The notes under the pieces are model-generated. The model saw only the letters and a list, made by a program, of their open reading frames with translations. It was not told the DNA's origin and made no database searches. A stretch of 64,000 bases of DNA, taken from assembly GCF_042429235.1 (NCBI RefSeq), contig NZ_JBHMBA010000020.1; one strand, written 5' to 3'. Origin of the DNA: Arthrobacter_B citreus (lineage in GTDB: Bacteria > Actinomycetota > Actinomycetes > Actinomycetales > Micrococcaceae). Within the stretch, counting starts at the first letter, position 1. Every line of letters starts with the position of its first letter. The position numbers and the translations under genes are program-made. Positions 57,635 through 64,000 of the stretch are shown piece after piece.

Positions 57635-58654
57635 TCAGACGGTCTCGTCCGCCACGCGGATGAGCACCTTGCCCGTGGTTCCGTTCTCCACGGCGTCGTG
57701 CGCGGCGGCAGTGTCCTCCAGCGGGAACCAGGTCAGCGGCAGTCCGGCTGTCTCTCCCACCGGCAGGGCGCCGTCGCGCAGTGCGGCGGTGATGTCCTCG
57801 GCGGCCGCGTGGTGCGCCGCCGAGCCCACGGTGTAGACGAGCACACCCTGCCAACGGACGTTCTTGGCGAAGCTCGGGATGACCGGCACGGTGAATTCAT
57901 CGCCGTTGTTGTTGGCGTAATAGGCAACGCTGCCGTGGTTGGCGATCACGTCGACGTCGAGGGCCGCGTTCTGCGCCGGGGACACCTCAACGATGTGGTC
58001 GACGCCGTCCGGAGCGATTTCACGGATGCGGTCGGCTTCCGCGTCGTCGGGGTAGCGGACGATGTGGTGGGCACCGGCGGCTTGGGCGAGTTCAGCCTTG
58101 GCGTCGCTGCTGACCGTCGCGATGACGGTTGCGCCTGCCCAGACGGCGAGCTGGATGGCGGCATGGCCGACGGCGCCGGCACCGCCCTGCACCAGGACCA
58201 TGCGCCCCTCAAGGGCTCCGGGGGCAAGCCGGGACGGACCAAACTCGTGGACGGTCAGGGCCCGGTGTGCGGTCATCGCCGGCACGCCAAGGCTGGCGGC
58301 GACGTCGAAACCAATACCTTCGGGCAGCGGCACCACCCGGTCAGCGGGAAGAACCGCGAATTCCTGGGCTGTTCCGGTGGGACGGCCGTGCGCGGCGAGG
58401 TACACCCACACCCGATCTCCCACCTGCGGCTGCGTGACGCCGTCGCCGACCGCGTCCACAACTCCGGCACCGTCCTGGTTCGGCACCACTTCGGGGAAGG
58501 GCACGCCGCCGGCGCGGGCCTTCCAATCGGTGGGGTTCACCCCTGAGGCGACGATGCGGACCCGCACTTCACCGGGACCGGGAGCGGCGACGTCGCGGTC
58601 GACGAGACGGAGGACTGAGGAATCACCAGCTGCGGAATAAACGATTGATTTCAT
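57635..58654 (-). CDS. NADPH:quinone reductase-like MDR oxidoreductase
   Basis: A 339-residue zinc-less MDR enzyme. It begins MKSIVYSAAGDSSVLRLVDR and has SGVNPTDWKARAGG, PNQDGAGVVDAVGDGV and the Rossmann loop VLVQGGAGAVGHAAIQLAVW. Close to zeta-crystallin-like quinone reductases; no structural zinc loop. ATG 58654 matches the family start and lacks a clear ribosome-binding site; upstream in-frame sequence is not conserved. It is 13 bp upstream of the broken murJ copy, so both may be transcribed together. It is a distant paralogue of the enzyme at 6.8-7.7 kb. Confidence 0.88.
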   Translation of the reverse strand: MKSIVYSAAGDSSVLRLVDRDVAAPGPGEVRVRIVASGVNPTDWKARAGGVPFPEVVPNQDGAGVVDAVGDGVTQPQVGDRVWVYLAAHGRPTGTAQEFAVLPADRVVPLPEGIGFDVAASLGVPAMTAHRALTVHEFGPSRLAPGALEGRMVLVQGGAGAVGHAAIQLAVWAGATVIATVSSDAKAELAQAAGAHHIVRYPDDAEADRIREIAPDGVDHIVEVSPAQNAALDVDVIANHGSVAYYANNNGDEFTVPVIPSFAKNVRWQGVLVYTVGSAAHHAAAEDITAALRDGALPVGETAGLPLTWFPLEDTAAAHDAVENGTTGKVLIRVADETV

Positions 58655-58827
58655 GAGCACTAGAAGAAACGGGATCCGGGTTCTATTCCCGCTTCCTGCG
58701 GATGCCGTGAAAAAGGTCGCCCCAGGAGGGGTCACAAATGGGCCGCGGTGACGGACGATGGGTGTACCTAAACCGGGGCCGCCGGCTACTGAGCCTGGGG
58801 CCGAAGAGATGGAAGGCGGAATCGAAA

Positions 58828-58956
58828 ATGGCAGATCTGGGCGGCATGGCAGATAAGGCGAAGGACGCCGCAAAGGACAATCCTGAGAAGGTTGACCAGC
58901 TGAAAGACAAGGCAAAGGACGCCGTCGACGGAAACAAGGACGACGAGAAGAAGTAA
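58828..58956 (+). CDS. Small charged helical protein (MT0933/Rv0909-like)
   Basis: A 42-residue protein, MADLGGMADKAKDAAKDNPE continuing with Lys/Asp-rich amphipathic helix repeats (KAKDA). It resembles the Rv0909/MT0933 antitoxin family and other small actinobacterial stress proteins, but no SRPBCC-type toxin partner gene is next to it. GGAAGGCGG lies about eight bases upstream of the ATG. It is immediately followed by an extremely stable hairpin. It could be a free-standing stress protein rather than an antitoxin. Confidence 0.65.
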   Translation: MADLGGMADKAKDAAKDNPEKVDQLKDKAKDAVDGNKDDEKK

Positions 58957-58960
58957 CCGG

Positions 58961-59020
58961 CTGTAATGCCAAAGGCCGGGGCCGTCCCCAGCGGGACGGC
59001 CCCGGCCTTTGGCATTACAG
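58961..59020. terminator. 28-bp perfect hairpin between convergent genes
   Basis: The left arm (58961-58988) and the right arm (58993-59020) are perfect 28-bp complements around a CAGC loop. The left arm starts CTGTAATGCCAAAGGCCGGG, four bases after the small gene's stop. The right arm contains the stop codon of the DUF2252 gene (59015-59017), so that gene's 3' end folds into its own terminator. It is perfectly suited to ending transcripts from both sides. Confidence 0.95.
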
Positions 59021-60445
59021 CTCCTCAGCTGCCGCGAGACGGTGTGATGCAACTGCGGCGGCGAAAGCCTGGTAGTCCCTGTCGTTCTGATCGGCATACC
59101 GCTGGGCGAAGTCCGTCATCGATTCATCAAATGAGCTGCTCTTGCCGAGGTACGCGGCGATGGCCAGCGGGTCACCCGATCTGGCGTGGGCACGCGCCAG
59201 GGCCCAGCCGCAGGCCCGGGCATAGAACAGCATCCCGGCCGGGCGCATCGTCTCCACGACGGCGGATCCCTTCATGTCCCGCAGCTGCCGCCAGTACAGA
59301 TACCGATTGTCCTGGACACCTTTGGTCCACCCCAGGAAGATGTCGCTGGCAGCCTGCAGCATCCGCTGGCCCTGCACAACCCGCTCGCCGGGCTGCCGGT
59401 ATTTGCTCTTGGGCAGGTGGTCCTCCAGGACGGATCTCGTAGCCTCCTTGACCTGGAGGAACAAAGGGTCCAACTGGTCACGCCCCTGCAGCAACACGAT
59501 AAAGGCCCGGGTGCCAACGCTGCCCACTCCCACGACCTTGCGGGCGGCGTCGATAATCTCGTAGCGCTCCAGCAGGGTTCGCCGGTCCGCCTGCAGCGAT
59601 GACCGGTAGGAACGCAGCTGCTCGTGCAGCGCCTGCTGTACCTCATCCCCGGACAGCCCATACCTGTCATCCAGCTCGCGGAGGGGAACAACAAGGGGCG
59701 GTTGGCTGATGATCCGGTACTGCCCGTCCACGCGTTCACCAAGCTTGGAGAGGGCCTGCAGACTGTCGCGGGTGCGCGCCTTGGCAGCGGTCTTCTGCAC
59801 CGCTTTTTCCACCCGCCGGGACTTCTTGGAACTCTTGCCCTTACGGGTTCCCTCCCCTTCCAACAGGCGTTGCAGCATGTCTTCGGACAGCCGCGCGTAC
59901 CAAATCTCCAAGGTGCTCAGCTGAGCGAACTCAGCCATGGCCTTGCGGTAAGCCGACACCGCAGCCAGAGCTGTCTCCCCGGCCTGGCTGTCGGTGAATT
60001 CATTGTTGCGCGCCGCGATGACAAAACTTGCCGCCAGCCGCTCGACGTCGTACTCGAAGGGCCCCGGCAGGGTTTCATCAAAATCGTTCAGGCCAAACAG
60101 CAGGTGCCGCTCGGGCGAGGCAAACAGTCCAAAGTTGGACAGATGCGCATCTCCGCATAACTGCACTCGCAGGCCGGCCCGCGGAGTGTCCTTCAGGTCT
60201 GCCGCCATAATCTTGGCCGCGCCCCGGAAGAAGGTGAAGGGGGAAGCAAGCATGCGGCTGTGCCGCACGGGCACCAGATCCGGATCCCTGGAGAGGTCCT
60301 GTTCCTCGAGCAGGGCAACCGGGTCTGGCCTGTCGGGTGCGGGCTTCCACCCCGCATGGCTGGAGACAGGAGTTTTCTCCCGGCATGCCTTGCCTGCTCC
60401 GGTCCGTTCCTTGACGGTCAGGTGCTCGGTTTTTTTCTCGGCCAT
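59015..60445 (-). CDS. DUF2252 family protein
   Basis: A 476-residue protein of the DUF2252 family, which looks like a distant aminoglycoside-phosphotransferase-like kinase: VQLCGDAHLSNFGLFASPER and LFGLNDFDETLPGPFEYDVE resemble the kinase catalytic loop (HxxNF) and metal-binding D-F-D motifs. Also seen is DAARKVVGVGSVGTRAFIVL. A Lys/Arg-rich insertion (RKGKSSKKSRRVEKAV) lies near residue 200. The substrate is unknown. The start ATG follows a gap of 163 bp to the CGNR gene. It ends inside the 28-bp hairpin. Confidence 0.9.
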   Translation of the reverse strand: MAEKKTEHLTVKERTGAGKACREKTPVSSHAGWKPAPDRPDPVALLEEQDLSRDPDLVPVRHSRMLASPFTFFRGAAKIMAADLKDTPRAGLRVQLCGDAHLSNFGLFASPERHLLFGLNDFDETLPGPFEYDVERLAASFVIAARNNEFTDSQAGETALAAVSAYRKAMAEFAQLSTLEIWYARLSEDMLQRLLEGEGTRKGKSSKKSRRVEKAVQKTAAKARTRDSLQALSKLGERVDGQYRIISQPPLVVPLRELDDRYGLSGDEVQQALHEQLRSYRSSLQADRRTLLERYEIIDAARKVVGVGSVGTRAFIVLLQGRDQLDPLFLQVKEATRSVLEDHLPKSKYRQPGERVVQGQRMLQAASDIFLGWTKGVQDNRYLYWRQLRDMKGSAVVETMRPAGMLFYARACGWALARAHARSGDPLAIAAYLGKSSSFDESMTDFAQRYADQNDRDYQAFAAAVASHRLAAAEEL

Positions 60446-60607
60446 GATCGGGTGATCTCCCTTGGTCGCCAGGACCCGGAAAGAGGCAACAGCCCACTGT
60501 CTGCGACATTTTCCGGTTGATTAAGCGTGGCAGGATCCGGTCCGTTTAGACAGGGTTCTTCGAGCATCGGGGCGCCGGGCCGCAGGAGTCCGGTGCCGGA
60601 GGAAGAA

Positions 60608-61132
60608 TCAGCCTGCAGCACCCCTGGACCGGTGCCGCCGGACGGCCGCCCGGTTGGCGCAGCGGACGGAACAGTACTGCTGCCGCCCGTTGCGGGTGAC
60701 GTCGACAACCACGTTCCGACAGGGCTCGGCCGCGCATACCCCGAGGCGGTGCATGCCGCGGGTGACCAGATGCAGGGAAGTGCCCACACTGATCACGGCC
60801 CGCAGCACCGCTGGCAGCGCCTGGTCATCATCACGGTAGTGCAGGTGCCAGCCTTCGCCGTCGTGGTCAGTGAGTCGGGGATACGCCGCAGCCCCAGCCA
60901 TGTGGGTATTGAGCAGTGCTGCCCGCTTGCCCGGCTCAGGCGCGTGGACCACCGTCAGCCAGTCCTCGATCACCCCGCGGGTCCGTGAATGATCATCCGG
61001 GCATACGGGGAACTCCATCGTCATTCCGAACTCCCGGGTACGCTCCACAATCCCCGCCCGGGAGTCCGGCCAGTCGTTGGCCAGCGACGCCGCCAGCAGC
61101 ACGGCGTATTCGCCGTAAGGGTTGAGATGCAT
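60608..61132 (-). CDS. CGNR zinc-finger regulator (DUF1470)
   Basis: A 174-residue protein of the DUF1470/ABATE-CGNR family, thought to be stress-responsive transcription regulators. The C-terminal CGNR zinc finger reads LGVCAAEPCRNVVVDVTRNG then RQQYCSVRCANRAAVRRHR, with the C-x4-C...C-x3-C zinc ligands; the CGNR tetrapeptide itself is CANR here. The N-terminal ABATE-like region has LAASLANDWPDSR. It is divergent from a 70-residue protein whose start lies only 14 bp away, so their promoters must overlap each other's coding regions or be leaderless. Confidence 0.9.
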   Translation of the reverse strand: MHLNPYGEYAVLLAASLANDWPDSRAGIVERTREFGMTMEFPVCPDDHSRTRGVIEDWLTVVHAPEPGKRAALLNTHMAGAAAYPRLTDHDGEGWHLHYRDDDQALPAVLRAVISVGTSLHLVTRGMHRLGVCAAEPCRNVVVDVTRNGRQQYCSVRCANRAAVRRHRSRGAAG

Positions 61133-61146
61133 AAGGGCATTACATC

Positions 61147-61359
61147 ATGCTGGATTCCATGCCTGACAACCCAGTCTCAACCCAGAATTTCCGCCGGTCC
61201 CGGAACCCCGACCATGAGCACTCCTGGATGACGGAGTCCAGCCACCAGGTGTCCTGTGGATTCATCCTGTACGTCAGGTGTTCCCAGTGCGCGGCGAGAC
61301 GCGTGGACTTCCAGGCGCCCGCGCAGCCGGTCCCGTCTGGGATCAGCAGAACTGTTTAG
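61147..61359 (+). CDS. Small Cys/His-containing hypothetical protein (70 aa)
   Basis: A 70-residue unrecognised protein with NPDHEHSWMTESSHQVSCGF followed by ILYVRCSQCAARRVDFQ. The arrangement of His, Cys and a CSQC pair suggests a small zinc ribbon, like short Arthrobacter proteins of unknown function. AAGGG nine bases upstream supports the ATG at 61147. It is divergent from the CGNR gene with a 14-bp gap and ends 6 bp before the convergent methyltransferase gene. Confidence 0.6.
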   Translation: MLDSMPDNPVSTQNFRRSRNPDHEHSWMTESSHQVSCGFILYVRCSQCAARRVDFQAPAQPVPSGISRTV

Positions 61360-61365
61360 CGTGAG

Positions 61366-61971
61366 CTAGGCCCGGCCGAACACCGCCACCAGGAAATCGG
61401 AATCCGGAGCGAACGGACGCAGGTCCCAGGTGGAGAACTTCTGCTGGTTCTTTAGACCCGCCGCGGCGGCGTCTTCCAGGAACTGGCCGAAGTCGTAACC
61501 GCGGCCGGCACCAAACCCGGTGACCAGACGGCCACCGGCGGCAAGGTGGTTGCGCATCCGGGCCAGGACTTCCCGCTGAGTTCCGGGGGCAACAAACGTC
61601 ATCACGTTCCCCGCACAGACAATGACGTCAAACGGGTCGGCTATGCCTTCGGAGGGCAGATCCAGTTCCGCCAGATCCCCGACAAACCACTGCACCTCCG
61701 GGAAGTCCTGTTTTGCGGCCTCGATCAGTTCGGGATCAACGTCAACGCCGACGACGTCGTGTCCGCGGGCGGCCAGTTCACCGCCCACCCGTCCCGGACC
61801 GCAGCCGGCGTCGAGGATCCGTGCCCCGCGCGGCACCAGCGCGTCGATCAGCCGCGCTTCGCCGTGCAGATCGGCACCTTCCTCGCGCATCTGCTGAAAC
61901 CGCGAGATGTACCAGGCGGAATGGCCGGGGTTCTGCCGCTTTTTTGCTTCCCAGAGAGTTTCGTTTCGCAT
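61366..61971 (-). CDS. Class I SAM-dependent methyltransferase
   Basis: A 201-residue Rossmann-fold methyltransferase. Motif I is ILDAGCGPGRVGGELAARG, the acidic motif II is VVGVDVDPELIEAAKQ, and DVIVCAGNVMTFVAPGTQRE follows; LAAGGRLVTGFGAGRG is the post-III region. The N-terminus (ETLWEAKKRQNPGHSAWYIS) has the W/Y-rich cap of small-molecule methyltransferases. The acceptor is unknown. It is convergent with the small zinc-ribbon-like gene. Confidence 0.9.
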   Translation of the reverse strand: MRNETLWEAKKRQNPGHSAWYISRFQQMREEGADLHGEARLIDALVPRGARILDAGCGPGRVGGELAARGHDVVGVDVDPELIEAAKQDFPEVQWFVGDLAELDLPSEGIADPFDVIVCAGNVMTFVAPGTQREVLARMRNHLAAGGRLVTGFGAGRGYDFGQFLEDAAAAGLKNQQKFSTWDLRPFAPDSDFLVAVFGRA

Positions 61972-62041
61972 CTTTCCAGCCTACGTCCCGAGCCGGCAGC
62001 GGCAGGACGGGGCTGTGGGCAGGAGACGTGCGGAAAGCGGC

Positions 62042-62848
62042 TCAAAGCTTGCGGGCTTCACGGACATTTCGTCGTCCCGCGAGGTAGAGAAAGAGGGGAA
62101 GGACCAGTAGAACAGCGGTGACAACGAGGGCAATTTTCACCTCCAGCGGAGTTCCCCGGGGAAGGTCCCGCTCACGGGTCTCGTCAAAGGGCACAAAGTG
62201 CGCTGCATCCTGCGGATCCACGTAGAGCCGCACTTTATCTCCGGTGCTCCACTCAGGTTCGGGGAATGACTTCTTCTGCGTCCGGGTCTCCTGGATCGTT
62301 CCTTCGGCCTCGCTACCCTGGGCCGGGTAGCTGATCTGCGCCGTCGTTGTGGTGATGTAATCCCAGCCGGAACTGCTGTTGCGGTAGTGGTACCGGTCGG
62401 TTTCATGCTCAACGGCTACATCCCCGACTACTGCCGTGGTGGCTGTTCCGTTGGCTTCGAGCCAGGCGTAGTCATCCTGCGTGTCGTAGGCGTGCTGAAT
62501 CCACAGGGCACTCCCGGCAACGATCAGTGCCGCGAGAACCAGCGCAATAGGACGGAACACTCCCGTTTTGCGGGCCAGCCTTTCCGCGTTCCAACCCGGC
62601 GCAAAGTACCCCGCGCCCCGGCCGTCATTGGTGTAATACCGGGTGGTGTTGCTCATTTCAAAGGCGAAGCGGCTGGTGCTGCGGTTCGCGGAGCGGGTCC
62701 ATCCTTCCGGCGGCACAAACGGCACGTTCTCCTCGGAGGCCCTGCCGGATGAATCCGCTTTTCCGCTCCGGCCGGGTTCCTGTTCCGGAGGCGAATCAGC
62801 ACCGGAGGGTATTTGCTGCACGTGCTGCCTTTCCTTGCGGTCAACCAT
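62042..62848 (-). CDS. DUF3592-like membrane protein
   Basis: A ~268-residue protein: ~90 polar residues with Pro/Ser/Glu, one membrane helix (IALVLAALIVAGSALWI), an extracytoplasmic beta-rich domain of about 120 residues (ANGTATTAVVGDVAVEHETD, WSTGDKVRLYVDPQDAAHF) and a second helix (VKIALVVTAVLLVLPLFLYL) before a basic tail. The domain order fits DUF3592 proteins, whose role is unknown. ATG 62848 was chosen, but a GTG at 62821 has a better Shine-Dalgarno sequence (GGAAAGG six bases before it). Confidence 0.75.
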   Translation of the reverse strand: MVDRKERQHVQQIPSGADSPPEQEPGRSGKADSSGRASEENVPFVPPEGWTRSANRSTSRFAFEMSNTTRYYTNDGRGAGYFAPGWNAERLARKTGVFRPIALVLAALIVAGSALWIQHAYDTQDDYAWLEANGTATTAVVGDVAVEHETDRYHYRNSSSGWDYITTTTAQISYPAQGSEAEGTIQETRTQKKSFPEPEWSTGDKVRLYVDPQDAAHFVPFDETRERDLPRGTPLEVKIALVVTAVLLVLPLFLYLAGRRNVREARKL

Positions 62849-62886
62849 TTTCCGACGCACTGATCCGTCCAACTGCGCTGGTCCGT

Positions 62887-63393
62887 TTAGGCGGGTCCGT
62901 TCAGGAAGAGAGCCATCCAGATGTCATCGGCCCAGCTGCCGTCCGGCTGAAGGAATTCCTGCCGGAGCCGGCCTTCCACGGTAAAGCCGTGCTGCCGGTA
63001 AAGCTCGACGGCGACCGCGTTCGTTGACAGGGCGCGGAGCCCGAGCTTCCGTACCCCGCGCCGTCGTGCTTCTTCAATGGCGGCATCGACGAGGCGGTGG
63101 CTGATGCCCCGTCCGCGCTGCTCCGGGGCAACCACGAGAGCATTCAAATGAAGCACATGCTCATTCTTGGGGATGGGAATGTGCCGCGCCAAATGTGCGT
63201 AGCCAGCCAGGGAACCGCCGTCGGCTGCAACTATGACGTCTTCGGGACGGCGGTGGCCGGTAAAGAAGGGTGCATCCGCGTTATTGGGCGGAACCACCTG
63301 GACTTCCGGTGACCACGCTGAGGCGTCCAGGCGGGCGAGGTCCGTTGCGTCCGCACCGGCGGCGGGTCGAACGTGCAGGGTGTTTTTGTCCAT
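62887..63393 (-). CDS. GNAT-family N-acetyltransferase
   Basis: A 168-residue GNAT acetyltransferase. The acetyl-CoA-binding motif A is HLNALVVAPEQRGRGISHRL with the R-G-x-G-x-[AS] signature (RGRGIS), preceded by AADGGSLAGYAHLAR and followed by GVRKLGLRALSTNAVAVELY and QHGFTVEGRLRQEF. The substrate could be a protein N-terminus or a small amine; nothing nearby decides it. It is monocistronic on the minus strand. Confidence 0.9.
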   Translation of the reverse strand: MDKNTLHVRPAAGADATDLARLDASAWSPEVQVVPPNNADAPFFTGHRRPEDVIVAADGGSLAGYAHLARHIPIPKNEHVLHLNALVVAPEQRGRGISHRLVDAAIEEARRRGVRKLGLRALSTNAVAVELYRQHGFTVEGRLRQEFLQPDGSWADDIWMALFLNGPA

Positions 63394-63534
63394 GGGGGCA
63401 GACTAGCGCGGGTGGCGATGTCTGGCGGACTGTGTGACGGAGGCGAGAAGCAAAGCTCTGGCACAGGCAATAAGGTCCTGCCGCGGCTGGAGGCAGGAAC
63501 GGTTGTTCCGGCCTCCAGCCGCTAAGCGGAGCGA

Positions 63535-64000
63535 TTATGCGTGCTTGCCCCTTCGCGCACCGAAGAGCATTGCCGCACCCAAGGAGAGCAGCAGCACTGC
63601 GGCAACCCCCAGGGCAACGGCCCCAGCTGACCCCGTTACTGCCAGTGAGGATCCGCCGCCTGCAGCTGGCGGTGTGGTTTCAGCCCCGATAGCGGGGTCC
63701 TCCGACTGGCTCGGCTCAGGCTCCGGCAATGCGGTTTCGCTCGGCTCCGGGGTCGCGGTTTCGCTCGGCTCCGGGGTCGCGGTTTCGCTCGGCTCCGGGG
63801 TCGGCGTCGCGGTTTCGCTCGGCTCCGGGGTCGCGGTCGGTTCCGGGGTCGGCGTCGCGGTTTCGCTCGGTTCCGGGGTCGGCGTCGCGGTTTCGCTCGG
63901 CTCCGGCGTTGCGGTCGGTTCCGGGGTCGGCGTCGCGGTTTCGCTCGGCTCCGGGGTTGCGGTCGGCTCCGGGGTCGGCGTCGCGGTTTCACTCGGCTCC
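63535..64000 (-). CDS. LAXTG sortase-anchored surface protein, C-terminal part (5' truncated by window edge)
   Basis: Only the last ~154 residues lie in the window; the frame is open to the right edge. The C-terminus is a cell-wall sorting signal: SLAVTGSAGAVALGVAAVLL with LAVTG (LAXTG, class E sortase type), a hydrophobic helix and a basic tail (ARRGKHA). Before it is a long Pro/Glu/Thr repeat region built from units such as SETATPEP, SETATPTPEP and TATPEP, probably a stalk through the wall. The functional N-terminal domain is outside the window. Confidence 0.9.
   Translation of the reverse strand, partial: EPSETATPTPEPTATPEPSETATPTPEPTATPEPSETATPTPEPSETATPTPEPTATPEPSETATPTPEPSETATPEPSETATPEPSETALPEPEPSQSEDPAIGAETTPPAAGGGSSLAVTGSAGAVALGVAAVLLLSLGAAMLFGARRGKHA
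63725..64000 (-). repeat. Tandem 18/24/30-bp repeats encoding PT(E)P stalk
   Basis: Many near-identical units start GAGCGAAACCGCGACCCCGG or close variants. Each unit length is a multiple of six bases, so the frame is preserved. The array continues beyond the window edge. Length probably varies between isolates. Confidence 0.9.

Noticed and set aside
58738..58827. Longer start for the 42-residue charged protein
   Set aside because: The added N-terminus is Arg/Trp rich and unlike the repeat helix, while the ATG at 58828 has a ribosome-binding site.
1..64000. tRNA, rRNA, CRISPR, insertion sequence or prophage
   Set aside because: I found no cloverleaf-like sequence, spaced direct repeats, transposase or phage genes by eye; a tRNAscan or Infernal run would settle small RNAs.

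Overview
This window is chromosomal DNA from a high-GC Gram-positive actinobacterium, most likely an Arthrobacter-like member of the Micrococcaceae. The evidence is gene content: an lhr-nei2 pair, RamB next to aceA/aceB, a DUF4916 protein, a DinB2-type polymerase, an IdeR-type iron box, an LAXTG sortase substrate, frequent GTG/TTG starts and several apparently leaderless genes. Genes are dense on both strands. I saw no rRNA, tRNA, CRISPR array, prophage or insertion sequence.

Layout. 0-8 kb: 3' part of lhr, nei2, a MarR regulator, an RluA-type pseudouridine synthase, a TspO-like membrane protein and a zinc-less MDR oxidoreductase. 8-16 kb: small unknown genes, an SDR/acyl-CoA dehydrogenase operon, a GH76-like glycosidase, a class II amidotransferase, a YdeI-family protein, a degenerate Nudix (DUF4916) protein and a FUSC membrane protein. 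16.8-21.8 kb: tgt convergent with a yhhQ-type queuosine precursor transporter, a TetR/membrane pair with a perfect palindromic operator, and pdxK. 21.8-28.5 kb: a pyruvyltransferase/GT2 operon divergent from a large secreted subtilase carrying SLH repeats. 28.5-36.7 kb: an Fpg-family glycosylase, ramB divergent from aceA-aceB (glyoxylate shunt), an amino-acid permease and a FrnE-type oxidoreductase. 36.7-41.3 kb: a ROK repressor divergent from a sugar isomerase and two Gfo/Idh/MocA dehydrogenases. 41.3-45.4 kb: a LytR_C pair, a HAD phosphatase, lysG/lysE and a small membrane protein. 45.4-50.2 kb: an iron-box-controlled, fully overlapping ABC importer operon ending in two unrecognised proteins. 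50.4-64 kb: a 2OG-Fe(II) oxygenase, dinB2, cynR/cynT/cynS, a PadR/HAAS pair, a deleted murJ copy, an MDR oxidoreductase, DUF2252, CGNR, methyltransferase, DUF3592-like and GNAT genes, and the 3' end of a repeat-rich LAXTG surface protein.

How parts fit together. RamB probably controls acetate use through aceA/aceB. The pyruvyltransferase could make the pyruvylated wall glycan that SLH domains of the neighbouring protease bind. CynT and CynS form the bicarbonate-dependent cyanate pathway under CynR. The IdeR box should switch on the ABC operon when iron is scarce; its two terminal proteins look like class I glutamine-amidotransferase-fold relatives and are the best candidate here for an undescribed system.

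Damage. Four loci look broken: the ABC ATPase (1 base missing in its Walker A motif), cynS (2 bases missing), a murJ paralogue (about 120 or more codons deleted) and a 47-residue C-terminal remnant of an SDR gene. The two small indels could be assembly errors; the other two look real. Convergent gene pairs are mostly separated by perfect hairpins, one with a 28-bp stem that contains a stop codon. Several intergenic gaps carry degenerate tandem repeats.
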